Assembly: GCA_945928575.1 (NCBI GenBank)
Contig: CAMENP010000003.1
Coordinates: 1-64,000, forward strand
From: an uncultured Butyrivibrio sp.
Lineage (GTDB): Bacteria; Bacillota; Clostridia; Lachnospirales; Lachnospiraceae
Direction: 5' to 3'
Length of the DNA stretch: 64,000 nt
The position numbers were made by a program, and so were the translations under genes. How positions within the stretch are numbered: the stretch's first letter is position 1; every line of letters starts with the position of its first letter. The notes under the pieces are model-generated. The model had not been told where the DNA came from and did no database searches. It saw only the letters and a program-made list of their open reading frames with translations. This document shows, piece by piece, positions 44,558-52,917 of the stretch.

Positions 44558-45805
44558 GTGGAAAAGAAATCACTTCTTATAATAGAAGACAATGAAATCA
44601 ACAGAAATATGCTTGCAGCAATTCTGCAGGATGAATATAACATATTTATAGCGGAAAACGGACGTGATGGAATTGAAATACTAAGAAAGAATCTCAAATG
44701 CATATCCGCAATACTTTTAGATATACAGATGCCGGTCATGAACGGTTTTGAATTCCTGAAATATGTCGGAGACGACTCTGTATATTGCAAAATCCCCGTG
44801 ATCGTTACTACAATCCTCAACAGTGTTGAGGATGAGAAAAAATGTCTCGAACTCGGCGCAAAGGATTTTATAGTGAAGCCTTACGACCCGTTAATAGTAC
44901 GTCTGCGCGTTGAAAATACAATATATTTAAGGGAATGCAACGGTATAATATCGGATCTTGAATTGGATGCACTTACGGGATTTAAGAACCGGAAGGCGTA
45001 TTATAATGACATTGATGCAATAGAAAATGATAAAGACAGACAGAATAAACCGGTCGGAGTGATATTCGCAGACGTGAACGGCCTGAAAGAGGTGAATGAC
45101 AGTTTCGGACATGAAGCCGGCGATGAGCTTATCGCTTCGGTGGCCGGAAACATAACGGATATTTTTCCGAAAGCCGAAAGATACAGATTCGGCGGTGATG
45201 AGTTTGTGGTTCTGTCTTATGATACATGTGAAAAAGAGTTTAATACTAAAGCGGATAAACTTTCCGAATTATGGAATGGTGCGAATCCGGCATCGTTCGG
45301 AAAAATATGGCTTGATCATTCAGTGAATTTCGAAAAAGCGGTATCGGCTGCCGATGAGATAATGTATATGAATAAAAGCCGTTATTATAAAGATAAGATG
45401 CATGAAAGAAGACGGCAGACAATGGTGGATACGGAAGAAACATTAAGAAAGATTGAATCTGTTTCCGAACTTTTGCCGGGTGGATTTTTCATATACCATG
45501 CAGACGGCGATGAACAGCTGATCACATTTAACCACGAACTTGTCAATTTGTTCGGATGCCGTGATGACGCAGAATTTATAGAACTCACGGGTAATTCTTT
45601 CAGGGGGATGGTCCATCCGGATGATCTCAGACTCGTAGAGTGTGATATATCGAATCAGATTAAACAGGAAAAAGACATAGACCGTGTTAAATACAGAATT
45701 GTATGCAAAGACGGAACGGTCAGGAATGTCCTTGATTACGGACGTTTTGTACATACGGAAATATACGGTGATGTATATTATGTATTTGTAAATGATATAA
45801 CATAA
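44558..45805 (+). CDS. Response regulator with GGDEF and PAS domains (putative diguanylate cyclase)
   Basis: This 415-residue protein has a receiver domain (phospho-acceptor D55 in ILLDIQMPVMNG, K107 in FIVKPYD), a GGDEF domain (RFGGDEF at about 210-216, with LTGFKNRKAYYNDI and FADVNGLKEVNDSFGHEAGDE) and a C-terminal PAS domain (FRGMVHPDDLRLVE). The GGDEF active motif is intact, while the RxxD inhibitory site normally nine residues upstream is absent (FPKA). I chose the GTG at 44558, with GGAGGA upstream, because the longer frame starts within the terminator. It probably makes c-di-GMP upon phosphorylation. Confidence 0.88.
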   Translation: MEKKSLLIIEDNEINRNMLAAILQDEYNIFIAENGRDGIEILRKNLKCISAILLDIQMPVMNGFEFLKYVGDDSVYCKIPVIVTTILNSVEDEKKCLELGAKDFIVKPYDPLIVRLRVENTIYLRECNGIISDLELDALTGFKNRKAYYNDIDAIENDKDRQNKPVGVIFADVNGLKEVNDSFGHEAGDELIASVAGNITDIFPKAERYRFGGDEFVVLSYDTCEKEFNTKADKLSELWNGANPASFGKIWLDHSVNFEKAVSAADEIMYMNKSRYYKDKMHERRRQTMVDTEETLRKIESVSELLPGGFFIYHADGDEQLITFNHELVNLFGCRDDAEFIELTGNSFRGMVHPDDLRLVECDISNQIKQEKDIDRVKYRIVCKDGTVRNVLDYGRFVHTEIYGDVYYVFVNDIT

Positions 45806-45850
45806 AATTATTTTACATTATCTTTACGCCGGTATGATAGTACTTTCTAT

Positions 45851-45875
45851 ATTGTATAGATATAATTTATACAAT
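45851..45875. promoter_or_regulatory. Palindrome spanning a -10 box
   Basis: ATTGTATA-N9-TATACAAT is a perfect 8-bp inverted repeat with TATAAT (45861-45866) in its centre, 20 nt before the next gene. A bound regulator would occlude the promoter; alternatively it is the transcript start of a small hairpin. Confidence 0.45.
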
Positions 45876-45894
45876 AAATAAGGAGGTACAGCAT

Positions 45895-46485
45895 ATGGAT
45901 ATAGAATGTGTGAGCTGGCAGGATAAAGGGCTCGAACAGATTGACAGACCCGTAATCAGATATGCAAAAGAAATTCGCAAGGATTCATTGGATATTGGTA
46001 AGGGATGTCTTGTAAACAGTGATGTGTCAGATGATACAAAAAGAAAACTGATTGAAACAGACCGTAAAATAAGCACAGGATACAAAACATACTATTCGGT
46101 TTTACTGGTCATTGCCGTGACGGTGAGCATTGCGGTCATGACAACATGCATATTTGCATCGGCAGATTTTATTTCAGGTCTGCAGATTTCGATGATCATT
46201 GAATTGGTGATATGGTGCCCCGAAGTTTTTTATATTTTCTATCGCAATCGATTCAAAGTGGCAGTGCAGAACGGAGAAACGTGTGTGTATAGATTCCCGA
46301 TACAGGATAAGTGGATTTATGTATATCTGGCTGAAGACGGGAGGGAGAAGACGTATCTGCTCCAGTTTGGTGATGTATATACAGAAGTGCGGAATTCATA
46401 CGAAAATTTTAAGTGCGGTGATTTTATAGATGTATATATTATAAGCTACAGAAAAAAGAAATACTTTGCGGTGCTTGGTCTGTAA
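45895..46485 (+). CDS. Membrane protein of unknown function
   Basis: This 196-residue protein has a polar N-terminal part, two adjacent TM helices (about residues 65-83 and 90-113) and a C-terminal domain rich in aromatic residues (WIYVYLAEDGREKTYLLQFGDVYTEV; YIISYRKKKYFAVLGL). It resembles the small membrane proteins with two central helices that are common in Lachnospiraceae and have no known role. AGGAGG precedes the ATG. It sits between the GGDEF gene and the HD-GYP gene. Confidence 0.75.
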   Translation: MDIECVSWQDKGLEQIDRPVIRYAKEIRKDSLDIGKGCLVNSDVSDDTKRKLIETDRKISTGYKTYYSVLLVIAVTVSIAVMTTCIFASADFISGLQISMIIELVIWCPEVFYIFYRNRFKVAVQNGETCVYRFPIQDKWIYVYLAEDGREKTYLLQFGDVYTEVRNSYENFKCGDFIDVYIISYRKKKYFAVLGL

Positions 46486-46564
46486 GCTTATTGAGAAAAA
46501 ATAAAGTGCATAAATTCCGGCATAATGTTATAATTGAAGTACAGTTTCAAAAGGAGTTGTACGG

Positions 46565-47185
46565 ATGGACAGTTGCGAATATTGCGATACACAGATAGAT
46601 TACCATGAAGTGATAGAGTGCATTACATGTGCACTTGATGCCAAAGATCCATATACGGCAGGGCATTCAAAGCGCGTCAGTGACATGGCGATGAAGGTAT
46701 GCGAGCTCATGGGACTTAAGAAGGAAGATATACAGAAAATACACATAGCAGCCCACTTACATGATATAGGTAAAATAGGCGTTCCGGATGCTGTACTTAA
46801 TAAAGAAGGAAAGCTTACGGATGAAGAGTGGGAATGCATTAAGAAACATCCGCAGATAGGAGCGGATATTCTAAGCAAATCACATCACCTGAGTGAACTT
46901 AAGAATATAGTATTATGTCATCATGAGAGATATGACGGCCACGGATATCCCAATGGTTATGCGGGAACGGAGATATCTGTCGGTGCAAGGATAATTGCTA
47001 TATGCGATTCTATAGATGCGATGACTTCCACCAGAAGTTACCGTAAAGCACATGATTTCGATTATTGTTATTCAGAGATAGAGAAGAATCTCGGTAAGAT
47101 GTATGACCCGATTATAGGCAGATATGTTCTTGAACATTGGGACGAAGTTATATCGGTTGTTAAGAATAAGAATTGTACTGAATAA
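46565..47185 (+). CDS. HD-GYP domain protein (putative c-di-GMP phosphodiesterase)
   Basis: This 206-residue protein is essentially one HD-GYP domain: HSKRVSDMAMKVC, AHLHDIGKIGVPDAVL (HD), HPQIGADIL, HHERYDGHGYP (GYP) and GARIIAICDSIDAM. All metal and signature residues are present. An N-terminal CEYC pair (residues 3-6) is unusual and might bind metal or be redox active. AAAGGAG precedes the ATG. It lies directly upstream of two c-di-GMP riboswitches. Confidence 0.88.
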   Translation: MDSCEYCDTQIDYHEVIECITCALDAKDPYTAGHSKRVSDMAMKVCELMGLKKEDIQKIHIAAHLHDIGKIGVPDAVLNKEGKLTDEEWECIKKHPQIGADILSKSHHLSELKNIVLCHHERYDGHGYPNGYAGTEISVGARIIAICDSIDAMTSTRSYRKAHDFDYCYSEIEKNLGKMYDPIIGRYVLEHWDEVISVVKNKNCTE

Positions 47186-47210
47186 AATACAATATTTTTT
47201 GAAAAAACTA

Positions 47211-47238
47211 TTGCATTCTCTCATATATCTGATATACT
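47211..47238 (+). promoter_or_regulatory. Promoter of the riboswitch leader
   Basis: TTGCAT (47211-47216), 16 nt and TATACT (47233-47238). The transcript would begin near 47245, with a small hairpin GATAAAG/CTTTATC, and then enter the first riboswitch. The whole 47186-47554 leader is non-coding. Confidence 0.6.
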
Positions 47239-47282
47239 GTTCCTAGATAAAGAAATGCTTTATCGATTTTGGTTGAATTTTT

Positions 47283-47370
47283 GATAATATTTAGGCAAAC
47301 TTATCGAAAGATAAGGACGCAAAGCCAAGGGCCTCTACCTTATATGGTGTGGCAGCCGGTTGCTATCGTA
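47283..47370 (+). ncRNA. c-di-GMP-I riboswitch (GEMM-I), first of two
   Basis: The GEMM-I core is visible: GGCAAAC (47294-47300), a GAAA tetraloop stem (CTTATCGAAAGATAAG), GGACGCAAAGCC, a GGGCCT stem, and GGCAGCCGGTTGC. The base at the position equivalent to G20 of the V. cholerae aptamer is G, which favours c-di-GMP over cGAMP. A terminator hairpin follows at 47381, so ligand binding probably controls termination. Confidence 0.92.
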
Positions 47371-47380
47371 AGATATTTAC

Positions 47381-47406
47381 AGCATCCGGTGAACGGGTGC
47401 TTTTTT
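47381..47406 (+). terminator. Terminator between the two riboswitches
   Basis: AGCATCCG/CGGGTGCT with a GTGAA loop is followed by six T residues. It is the likely expression platform of the first aptamer. Confidence 0.85.
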
Positions 47407-47412
47407 CATAAC

Positions 47413-47500
47413 TAAACAATGGGCAAACTTATCGAAAGGTAAGGACGCAAAGCCAAGGGCCTTAAGCTTGGGAGAGCATGGCAGCCGGTTGCAGAGAATG
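47413..47500 (+). ncRNA. c-di-GMP-I riboswitch (GEMM-I), second of two
   Basis: This is a second complete core: GGGCAAAC (47421-47428), the GAAA tetraloop stem (CTTATCGAAAGGTAAG), GGACGCAAAGCC, GGGCCTTAAGC and ATGGCAGCCGGTTGC. It is a near copy of the first in the conserved core but differs in the variable P2/P3 stems, so it is an old rather than fresh duplication. It ends about 55 nt before the CAP-domain gene. Confidence 0.92.
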
Positions 47501-47512
47501 AATCCTCTTTTT
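47493..47512 (+). terminator. Weak terminator-like hairpin after the second riboswitch
   Basis: AGAG...CTCT followed by TTTTAG lies directly after the aptamer. The stem is short, so it may be an expression platform only if extended by aptamer bases. I am unsure. Confidence 0.35.
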
Positions 47513-47554
47513 AGTCAAAGCTCATTAGTTTAGATTATAGGGAGGAATTTTTTT

Positions 47555-48529
47555 ATGAAGAAGTTTTTGAAAGCAGTTAAATTATTCGGAATCGCAGCTA
47601 CAGCATCATTCGCTGTACTTGCAGTAGTATATTTCTTTGAGACAAGAACAGTAGCAGGAAGCAGCGAATATAAAGCTGTTGCCGTAGATTATACAGAAGA
47701 GACTTCAGTTAAGGAAACAGAAGTTGCTACAACAGTTAAGACTGTTGAGGAATCTAAGAACGAGACAGTTAAAGAGACTGTTAAGGAAACGGTTAAAGAG
47801 ACAGTTAAGGAAGTTGTTACAGAAGAAGCAACAGAGCCACAGACAGAACCGGCTACAGTTAGGGCAACAGAGCCACAGACAGCACCTGCAGTTAAGGCAG
47901 CACAGCCACAGACATCAGCACCTGCAGCACAGCCGGCAGTTGTTAAGACTGAACCACAGACAGTGGCACCTGCAGCACAGACAACACTTACAGATGTTGT
48001 TTATAAGGATGCAGAAGGAAATGCACATAACTATGCATCACTCGAAGAAGCTAAGGCTTCAGTCAAAGTTGCAACACTTTCAGACAGCGAAGCTAAGGCG
48101 GCAGCTAAGGCTAACAAGACAACATATGCAGCACAGGCAGCAGAAGTTGTTAACCTTATTAATGAATACAGAACAGCTAACGGACTTGCAAAACTTACCG
48201 TTAACGACACACTCTCAATAGCAGCTATGCACAGAGCAGCAGAAAGCGCTTATGCTGATTGGAACATGACAGCTATGGAGGGTGGAGCTAAGAGACATAT
48301 CAGACCTAATTTCACCAAGGCAAGCACAATTGCTTCAGAGTATGGTATCGGTGGTAACTTCGGTGAGAACTTCGGAAGATGGCAGGCATCTCCTTCAGAG
48401 ATTATCGCTCAGTGGAAAACATCTTCATCTCACAACGCACTTCTTCTTTCAGGAAGTTATACTAAAGTCGGTATCGGAGTTGCTCAGGATTCATATGGTG
48501 ATTACTATTGGGTAGCACTTTTCAACTAA
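47555..48529 (+). CDS. Secreted CAP/SCP-domain protein under c-di-GMP riboswitch control
   Basis: This 324-residue protein has an N-terminal signal or anchor helix (residues 8-28) and a stalk of low-complexity repeats: ETVK repeated about residues 72-88, then Thr/Pro/Gln/Ala-rich EPQT repeats to about 150. The C-terminal CAP (SCP/PR-1) domain (VNLINEYRTANGLAKL; MHRAAESAYADW; GENFGRW; HNALLLSGSYTKVGIGV; YYWVALFN) completes it. It is a surface-exposed protein, possibly an adhesin; CAP domains have varied roles. Strong AGGGAGG precedes the ATG. A long riboswitch leader controls it. Confidence 0.9.
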   Translation: MKKFLKAVKLFGIAATASFAVLAVVYFFETRTVAGSSEYKAVAVDYTEETSVKETEVATTVKTVEESKNETVKETVKETVKETVKEVVTEEATEPQTEPATVRATEPQTAPAVKAAQPQTSAPAAQPAVVKTEPQTVAPAAQTTLTDVVYKDAEGNAHNYASLEEAKASVKVATLSDSEAKAAAKANKTTYAAQAAEVVNLINEYRTANGLAKLTVNDTLSIAAMHRAAESAYADWNMTAMEGGAKRHIRPNFTKASTIASEYGIGGNFGENFGRWQASPSEIIAQWKTSSSHNALLLSGSYTKVGIGVAQDSYGDYYWVALFN

Positions 48530-48590
48530 TATAAATACAGATTTTTAACAAAGCCAAATTCATTCAACCAAAAATAATATCAAAACATTT

Positions 48591-48630
48591 TCCCGGATGA
48601 TCCCTCCCGTTCATCCGGGATTTTGTTTTG
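48591..48630 (+). terminator. Terminator after the CAP-domain gene
   Basis: A perfect 10-bp stem, TCCCGGATGA/TCATCCGGGA, is followed by TTTTGTTTTG. Confidence 0.9.
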
Positions 48631-48779
48631 TGTCATTTTTTGTCGAAACGTGAAAACATATGTAGATGAATGATGACTTGCGAAATATTGTGTAATAATA
48701 ATATAATATATTATGTTTCATATGGTTCGAGATGTGCTTGTATATGGCACGGCGTTATTTAATGGAGGAAAATCTTATA

Positions 48780-50429
48780 ATGGAGAATTTGGTGCGGGAT
48801 GAAGCAGGAGAAGAAGGGCGGACAGTAATAGATTGGGATTATATTAACGGAAAAGTGTTGAAAAGCATGGTACATGCATATATAGCAATATATTATATTG
48901 TGCTGGATACGGACGAGTATGCAATGATATATCCGACGTGCAATACCTCCGGCACAATGGACAAATTCTCGGATAAGGTTGTTGAGAAACTTGAAGATGG
49001 GACAATAGATCCGGCATGCCGAGATATTGTAGTCAGAAATCTTGACATAAACAATATAAAACATAAGCTGGATTCCAGTGAGTGCGTTGAATGCAGATAC
49101 AGAAGAAAGTCACATAAAGGGACCTATGAATGGTGTCTTGTGTCTGTGATGCCGGCCGAAAGCGGGCAAGGTATCGTAAAAACTGTAACGATGACTATAA
49201 GGAGTATTGATGTCTTTGTAAGGCAGGAAGAAATACAGAAAAAAAGGCTTGAGCATGAAGCCAAGAGAGCATATGAAGCGAATAAAGCCAAGAGAGAGTT
49301 TTTGTCAAGAGTATCCCATGATATAAGAACGCCTATGAATTCAATTATCGGTATGACAGCGATTGCAAAACTGCATATCAATGATGCGGAACGGGTAAAT
49401 GAATATCTTAATAAAATAACTATAGCCGGAAGACACCTTCTGGGTCTTATCAATGAAGTTCTTGATATTTCCAAGATAGAAAGCGGACATATGTCACTCA
49501 TAGAAGATGAATTTAATATTACGGATGCCGTTAATGAGGTAATAATGATGTTTGAAGGTGAGAGGGAGAAACAAAGAGCATCATTACATACCGGTGATAT
49601 ATGCATAAAACATACTAAGGTAGTCGGTGACGAGCACAGGTTTCAACGGATATTGGTAAATCTGTTGGGGAATGCATTTAAGTTTACTCCTTCTACCGGA
49701 AGTGTTGATTTTAATATGGCGGAGAAAGAATCCGGTATAAGCGGGGTCGCAGAATATCATATTGTGATTAAAGATAATGGAATAGGAATGGAAAGCGATT
49801 TTGTCAATAAGATTTTTGAGCCTTTTTCCAGAGCCGGCAATCAGGTTACGCAGGGAATAGAAGGCTGCGGACTTGGAATGATGATTTCCAGAAATATTGC
49901 CAGAATGATGAACGGCGATATTGAAGTCGAAAGTGATATAGGAAAGGGAACAACGTTCAGGATAAAATTAAAATTCAGGGTGGCATCTGATAACGATTGC
50001 GATGCCCATGCCCAGACAATGAAAATAGAGGCATATAAGAAACTCGATTACAGTGGCAGGAAAGTATTGCTGGTTGAAGATAATGAGTTTAATGCGGAGG
50101 TAATGAAAGAACTTTTGACGGAAGTGGGGCTGGATGTGGAAGTCGCATCGAACGGAAGAAACGGTATATTAAAACTTAAAGAACGGGACGCAGGTTATTA
50201 CAGCATTATTTTTATGGACATAAGGATGCCGGGGCTTGACGGATATGAGACGACAAGGCAGATAAGGAGAGCCCAAAGAGATGACCTGAAGAAAATTCCG
50301 ATTATTGCGATGACCGCGGAGGCATTCTCAAATGATGTAAAAATGGCGGTGGAGGCAGGTATGAACGGGCATATAGCCAAACCGGTTGAGCTGGACTGCC
50401 TGAAGGACGTCCTTGATGACTGGCTTTGA
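48780..50429 (+). CDS. Soluble hybrid sensor histidine kinase with receiver domain
   Basis: This 549-residue protein has a PAS-like N-terminal sensor (about residues 25-145), a short coiled linker (about 150-175), the H-box with phospho-His H180 (FLSRVSHDIRTPMNS), an ATPase domain (RILVNLLGNAFKFTP; DNGIGM; GCGLGMMISRNI) and a C-terminal receiver (IIFMDIRMPGLDGYE). There are no TM helices, so it senses a cytoplasmic signal. I chose ATG 48780, with GGAGGAA 9 nt upstream. A promoter (TTGCGA-N18-TATAAT, 48678-48707) precedes it. No separate response regulator is adjacent. Confidence 0.9.
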   Translation: MENLVRDEAGEEGRTVIDWDYINGKVLKSMVHAYIAIYYIVLDTDEYAMIYPTCNTSGTMDKFSDKVVEKLEDGTIDPACRDIVVRNLDINNIKHKLDSSECVECRYRRKSHKGTYEWCLVSVMPAESGQGIVKTVTMTIRSIDVFVRQEEIQKKRLEHEAKRAYEANKAKREFLSRVSHDIRTPMNSIIGMTAIAKLHINDAERVNEYLNKITIAGRHLLGLINEVLDISKIESGHMSLIEDEFNITDAVNEVIMMFEGEREKQRASLHTGDICIKHTKVVGDEHRFQRILVNLLGNAFKFTPSTGSVDFNMAEKESGISGVAEYHIVIKDNGIGMESDFVNKIFEPFSRAGNQVTQGIEGCGLGMMISRNIARMMNGDIEVESDIGKGTTFRIKLKFRVASDNDCDAHAQTMKIEAYKKLDYSGRKVLLVEDNEFNAEVMKELLTEVGLDVEVASNGRNGILKLKERDAGYYSIIFMDIRMPGLDGYETTRQIRRAQRDDLKKIPIIAMTAEAFSNDVKMAVEAGMNGHIAKPVELDCLKDVLDDWL

Positions 50430-50498
50430 ATAATATGATGTATACAAAATTCATAAAATATAGTACAATATATGAAAATGACTCACAGGAGGAGAACT

Positions 50499-52013
50499 AT
50501 GGACTATATTTTTTATGGAGTGATTGCAGCAGTTGTTATATTGTTCCTGATTATTCTGGCAACAGGATATGTAAAGGCATCGCCGGATACGGCATTTATT
50601 ATTTCGGGATTACGCAAGAAACCGAAGGTACTTATCGGAAAGGCAGGAATTAAGATTCCTTTTTTTGAAAAGAAGGATTCGCTTAATCTTCAGCTTATTC
50701 CCATTGATGTGAAGACATCGAGCGCGGTTCCGACGGCAGATTATATCAATATTAATGTTGATGCGGCTGTCAATGTCAAGATAAGTGACCAGACTGACAG
50801 ACTCAATCTTGCGGCACAGAATTTTCTTAATAAACCTGTGGATTACATAGCTAAAGTGGCCAGGGAAGTTCTTGAAGGCAATATGCGTGAAATTGTAGGA
50901 CGTATGCAGCTTCAGGAGATGGTTTCAGACAGACAGAAGTTTGCAGAGCTGGTTAAGCAGAATGCAGAACCAGATCTTGGGGCGATGGGACTTGATATAG
51001 TATCATTTAATGTACAGAATTTCGTGGATGACAGCTGTGTCATAGAGAACCTCGGTGTGGATAATATTGTTAAAATCCAGAAGGATGCGGCGATCTCCAG
51101 AGCGGAGGCAGAGAAAGAAATAGCCAAGGCCAAGGCAATTGCCAAGAAAGAAGCCAACGATGCGGAAGTTAATTCCGAAACAGAAATAGCTGTAAGACAG
51201 AATGAACTTGCAATAAAGAAAGCTGAACTTAAGCAGGAGTCGGATGTAAAGCAGGCATCGGCCGATGCGGCTTACAGGATTCAGGAAGAGGAACAGCGTA
51301 AAACAATAGAAATAACGACCGCCAATGCCAATCTTGCAAAGCAGGAAAAAGAAATTGAGCTGAAAGAGCGTAATGTTAAGATAACGGAGCGTCAGCTCGA
51401 AGCGGATATTAAGAAGAAAGCGGAAGCGGAGAAGTTCGCAAGACAGCAGAAAGCAGAAGCGGAACTTTATGAACGCCAGAAAGAAGCAGAAGCCAGAAAG
51501 TACGAGATGGAGCAGGAGGCAGAAGCACTTAAGGCGAAATCGGAAGCAGAGAAATATGCCCGCGAACAGGAGGCGGAAGGTATACGTGCCAAGGGACTTG
51601 CTGAGGCTGAGGCTATACGTGCCAAAGCGGTTGCCGAAGCGGAAGGTATTGAGAAAAAGGCGCTTGCCCAGGCCAAGATGACGGATGCATCCATTAAAGA
51701 GATGTATTTTAATGTGCTTCCGGAAGTTATTAAGAATGCGGCAACACCGCTTGCCAATGTCGACAGTATAGTTATGTATGGAGATGGCAACTCGTCGAAG
51801 CTTGTGCAGGATATTATGACAACAGTATCACAGATTACAGAAGGACTTAAGGGTGCTACAGGCGTAGATATCAAGGAAGTATTATCGACAAAGGTTAAAC
51901 CTGATGAGAAACCGGAAAACGGAAAATCACAGGATGATGACTACAGGGAAGTTAAGGCTGAGGAAGACGAGGCTGCGGCATCCGGTGAGGAGAATTTGAC
52001 AGAGGAAGACTGA
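50499..52013 (+). CDS. floA-like: Flotillin-family membrane scaffold protein
   Basis: This 504-residue protein has one N-terminal TM helix (about residues 4-26), an SPFH/band 7 domain (about 30-200; VPTADYININVDAAVNVKI; LEGNMREIVGRMQLQEMV), a long Glu/Ala/Lys coiled coil (about 210-400) and an acidic disordered tail. This is flotillin (YuaG/FloT type) architecture, which organises membrane microdomains. ATG 50499 has AGGAGG upstream. It is probably in one unit with the next gene, which starts 1 nt after the stop. Confidence 0.9.
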   Translation: MDYIFYGVIAAVVILFLIILATGYVKASPDTAFIISGLRKKPKVLIGKAGIKIPFFEKKDSLNLQLIPIDVKTSSAVPTADYININVDAAVNVKISDQTDRLNLAAQNFLNKPVDYIAKVAREVLEGNMREIVGRMQLQEMVSDRQKFAELVKQNAEPDLGAMGLDIVSFNVQNFVDDSCVIENLGVDNIVKIQKDAAISRAEAEKEIAKAKAIAKKEANDAEVNSETEIAVRQNELAIKKAELKQESDVKQASADAAYRIQEEEQRKTIEITTANANLAKQEKEIELKERNVKITERQLEADIKKKAEAEKFARQQKAEAELYERQKEAEARKYEMEQEAEALKAKSEAEKYAREQEAEGIRAKGLAEAEAIRAKAVAEAEGIEKKALAQAKMTDASIKEMYFNVLPEVIKNAATPLANVDSIVMYGDGNSSKLVQDIMTTVSQITEGLKGATGVDIKEVLSTKVKPDEKPENGKSQDDDYREVKAEEDEAAASGEENLTEED

Positions 52014-52014
52014 T

Positions 52015-52854
52015 ATGCAGATAAATTGTTTTGGCGATAGTCTTACGGCAGGAACGGCATGGGGTAATACCATGCCGTATTCTGTTGTATTGGAAAGACT
52101 TACGGGAATTAAGACCAATAATTACGGAATAGGGGGAGAATCGAGCTTTACGGTAGCATCGCGGATCGGAGCGATGAAAGTGACACTTATGGCCGATGCG
52201 GTTTTTGATAAAGATGAGAAATCGGTACCGGTAGCATTGGGAGATATCTTTATGCAGCCGACAAGGCTTCTCTGTCAGGTAAAGGAAGACGACGGGGATG
52301 ACCTGGTCAATCCTGTTAAGCTTGGTGACTGCGAAGGAACATTGAACCGCAGCAATGGTGTGCTATATTTTACAAGAAAGAATGCCGGCAGACCGGAGGT
52401 TATCCCTAAAGGCAGCTGCCTTGTCACCAGGCTGTCGCATAATGATTTTTCACAGGATATCAATATATTCTGGGTCGGCACCAATGATTACGCTTCCACG
52501 GACAATGTATGTGCCGTGATTGCCAACATAAAGTCCATGATACAGCGCACAGCCGGACAAAGATATATTGTAATAGGAATGATAGCGAAATCATATATGC
52601 CTGAAATAGAGGCGGTCAACGAAATGCTTGCGGATGAATTTAAAGAGCATTTCTATGATTTCCGCAAATATATCCTGTCACTTCCGGTGACCGACGAAAC
52701 GGATGCACGGGACGCAGCCGATGGCGAAATTCCCGGAAGTTATATGAAAGCCCTGCAATACGATCATGTGCATGGCAATGAGAAATTTTTTGGCCTTCTC
52801 GGTGCTCAGCTGTATAACAAAATAAAGGAACTGGGATATTTAAAAATTACTTGA
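52015..52854 (+). CDS. SGNH/GDSL-type hydrolase
   Basis: This 279-residue protein has FGDSLTAG (block I Ser), NYGIGGESS, GTNDYA and a late DHVHGNEKFFG (block V His region) near residue 255, giving an SGNH set. There is no signal peptide. A long insertion between blocks I and III (about 60-150) is unlike ordinary GDSL esterases. Substrate unknown. It is immediately downstream of flotillin, with AGGAAG in the flotillin tail. Confidence 0.8.
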   Translation: MQINCFGDSLTAGTAWGNTMPYSVVLERLTGIKTNNYGIGGESSFTVASRIGAMKVTLMADAVFDKDEKSVPVALGDIFMQPTRLLCQVKEDDGDDLVNPVKLGDCEGTLNRSNGVLYFTRKNAGRPEVIPKGSCLVTRLSHNDFSQDINIFWVGTNDYASTDNVCAVIANIKSMIQRTAGQRYIVIGMIAKSYMPEIEAVNEMLADEFKEHFYDFRKYILSLPVTDETDARDAADGEIPGSYMKALQYDHVHGNEKFFGLLGAQLYNKIKELGYLKIT

Positions 52855-52917
52855 TTTTTCGGGAAGATGTACTAAAATATTAATGATTAAGAGAACATTA
52901 AAGGTAGGTAATATTTT

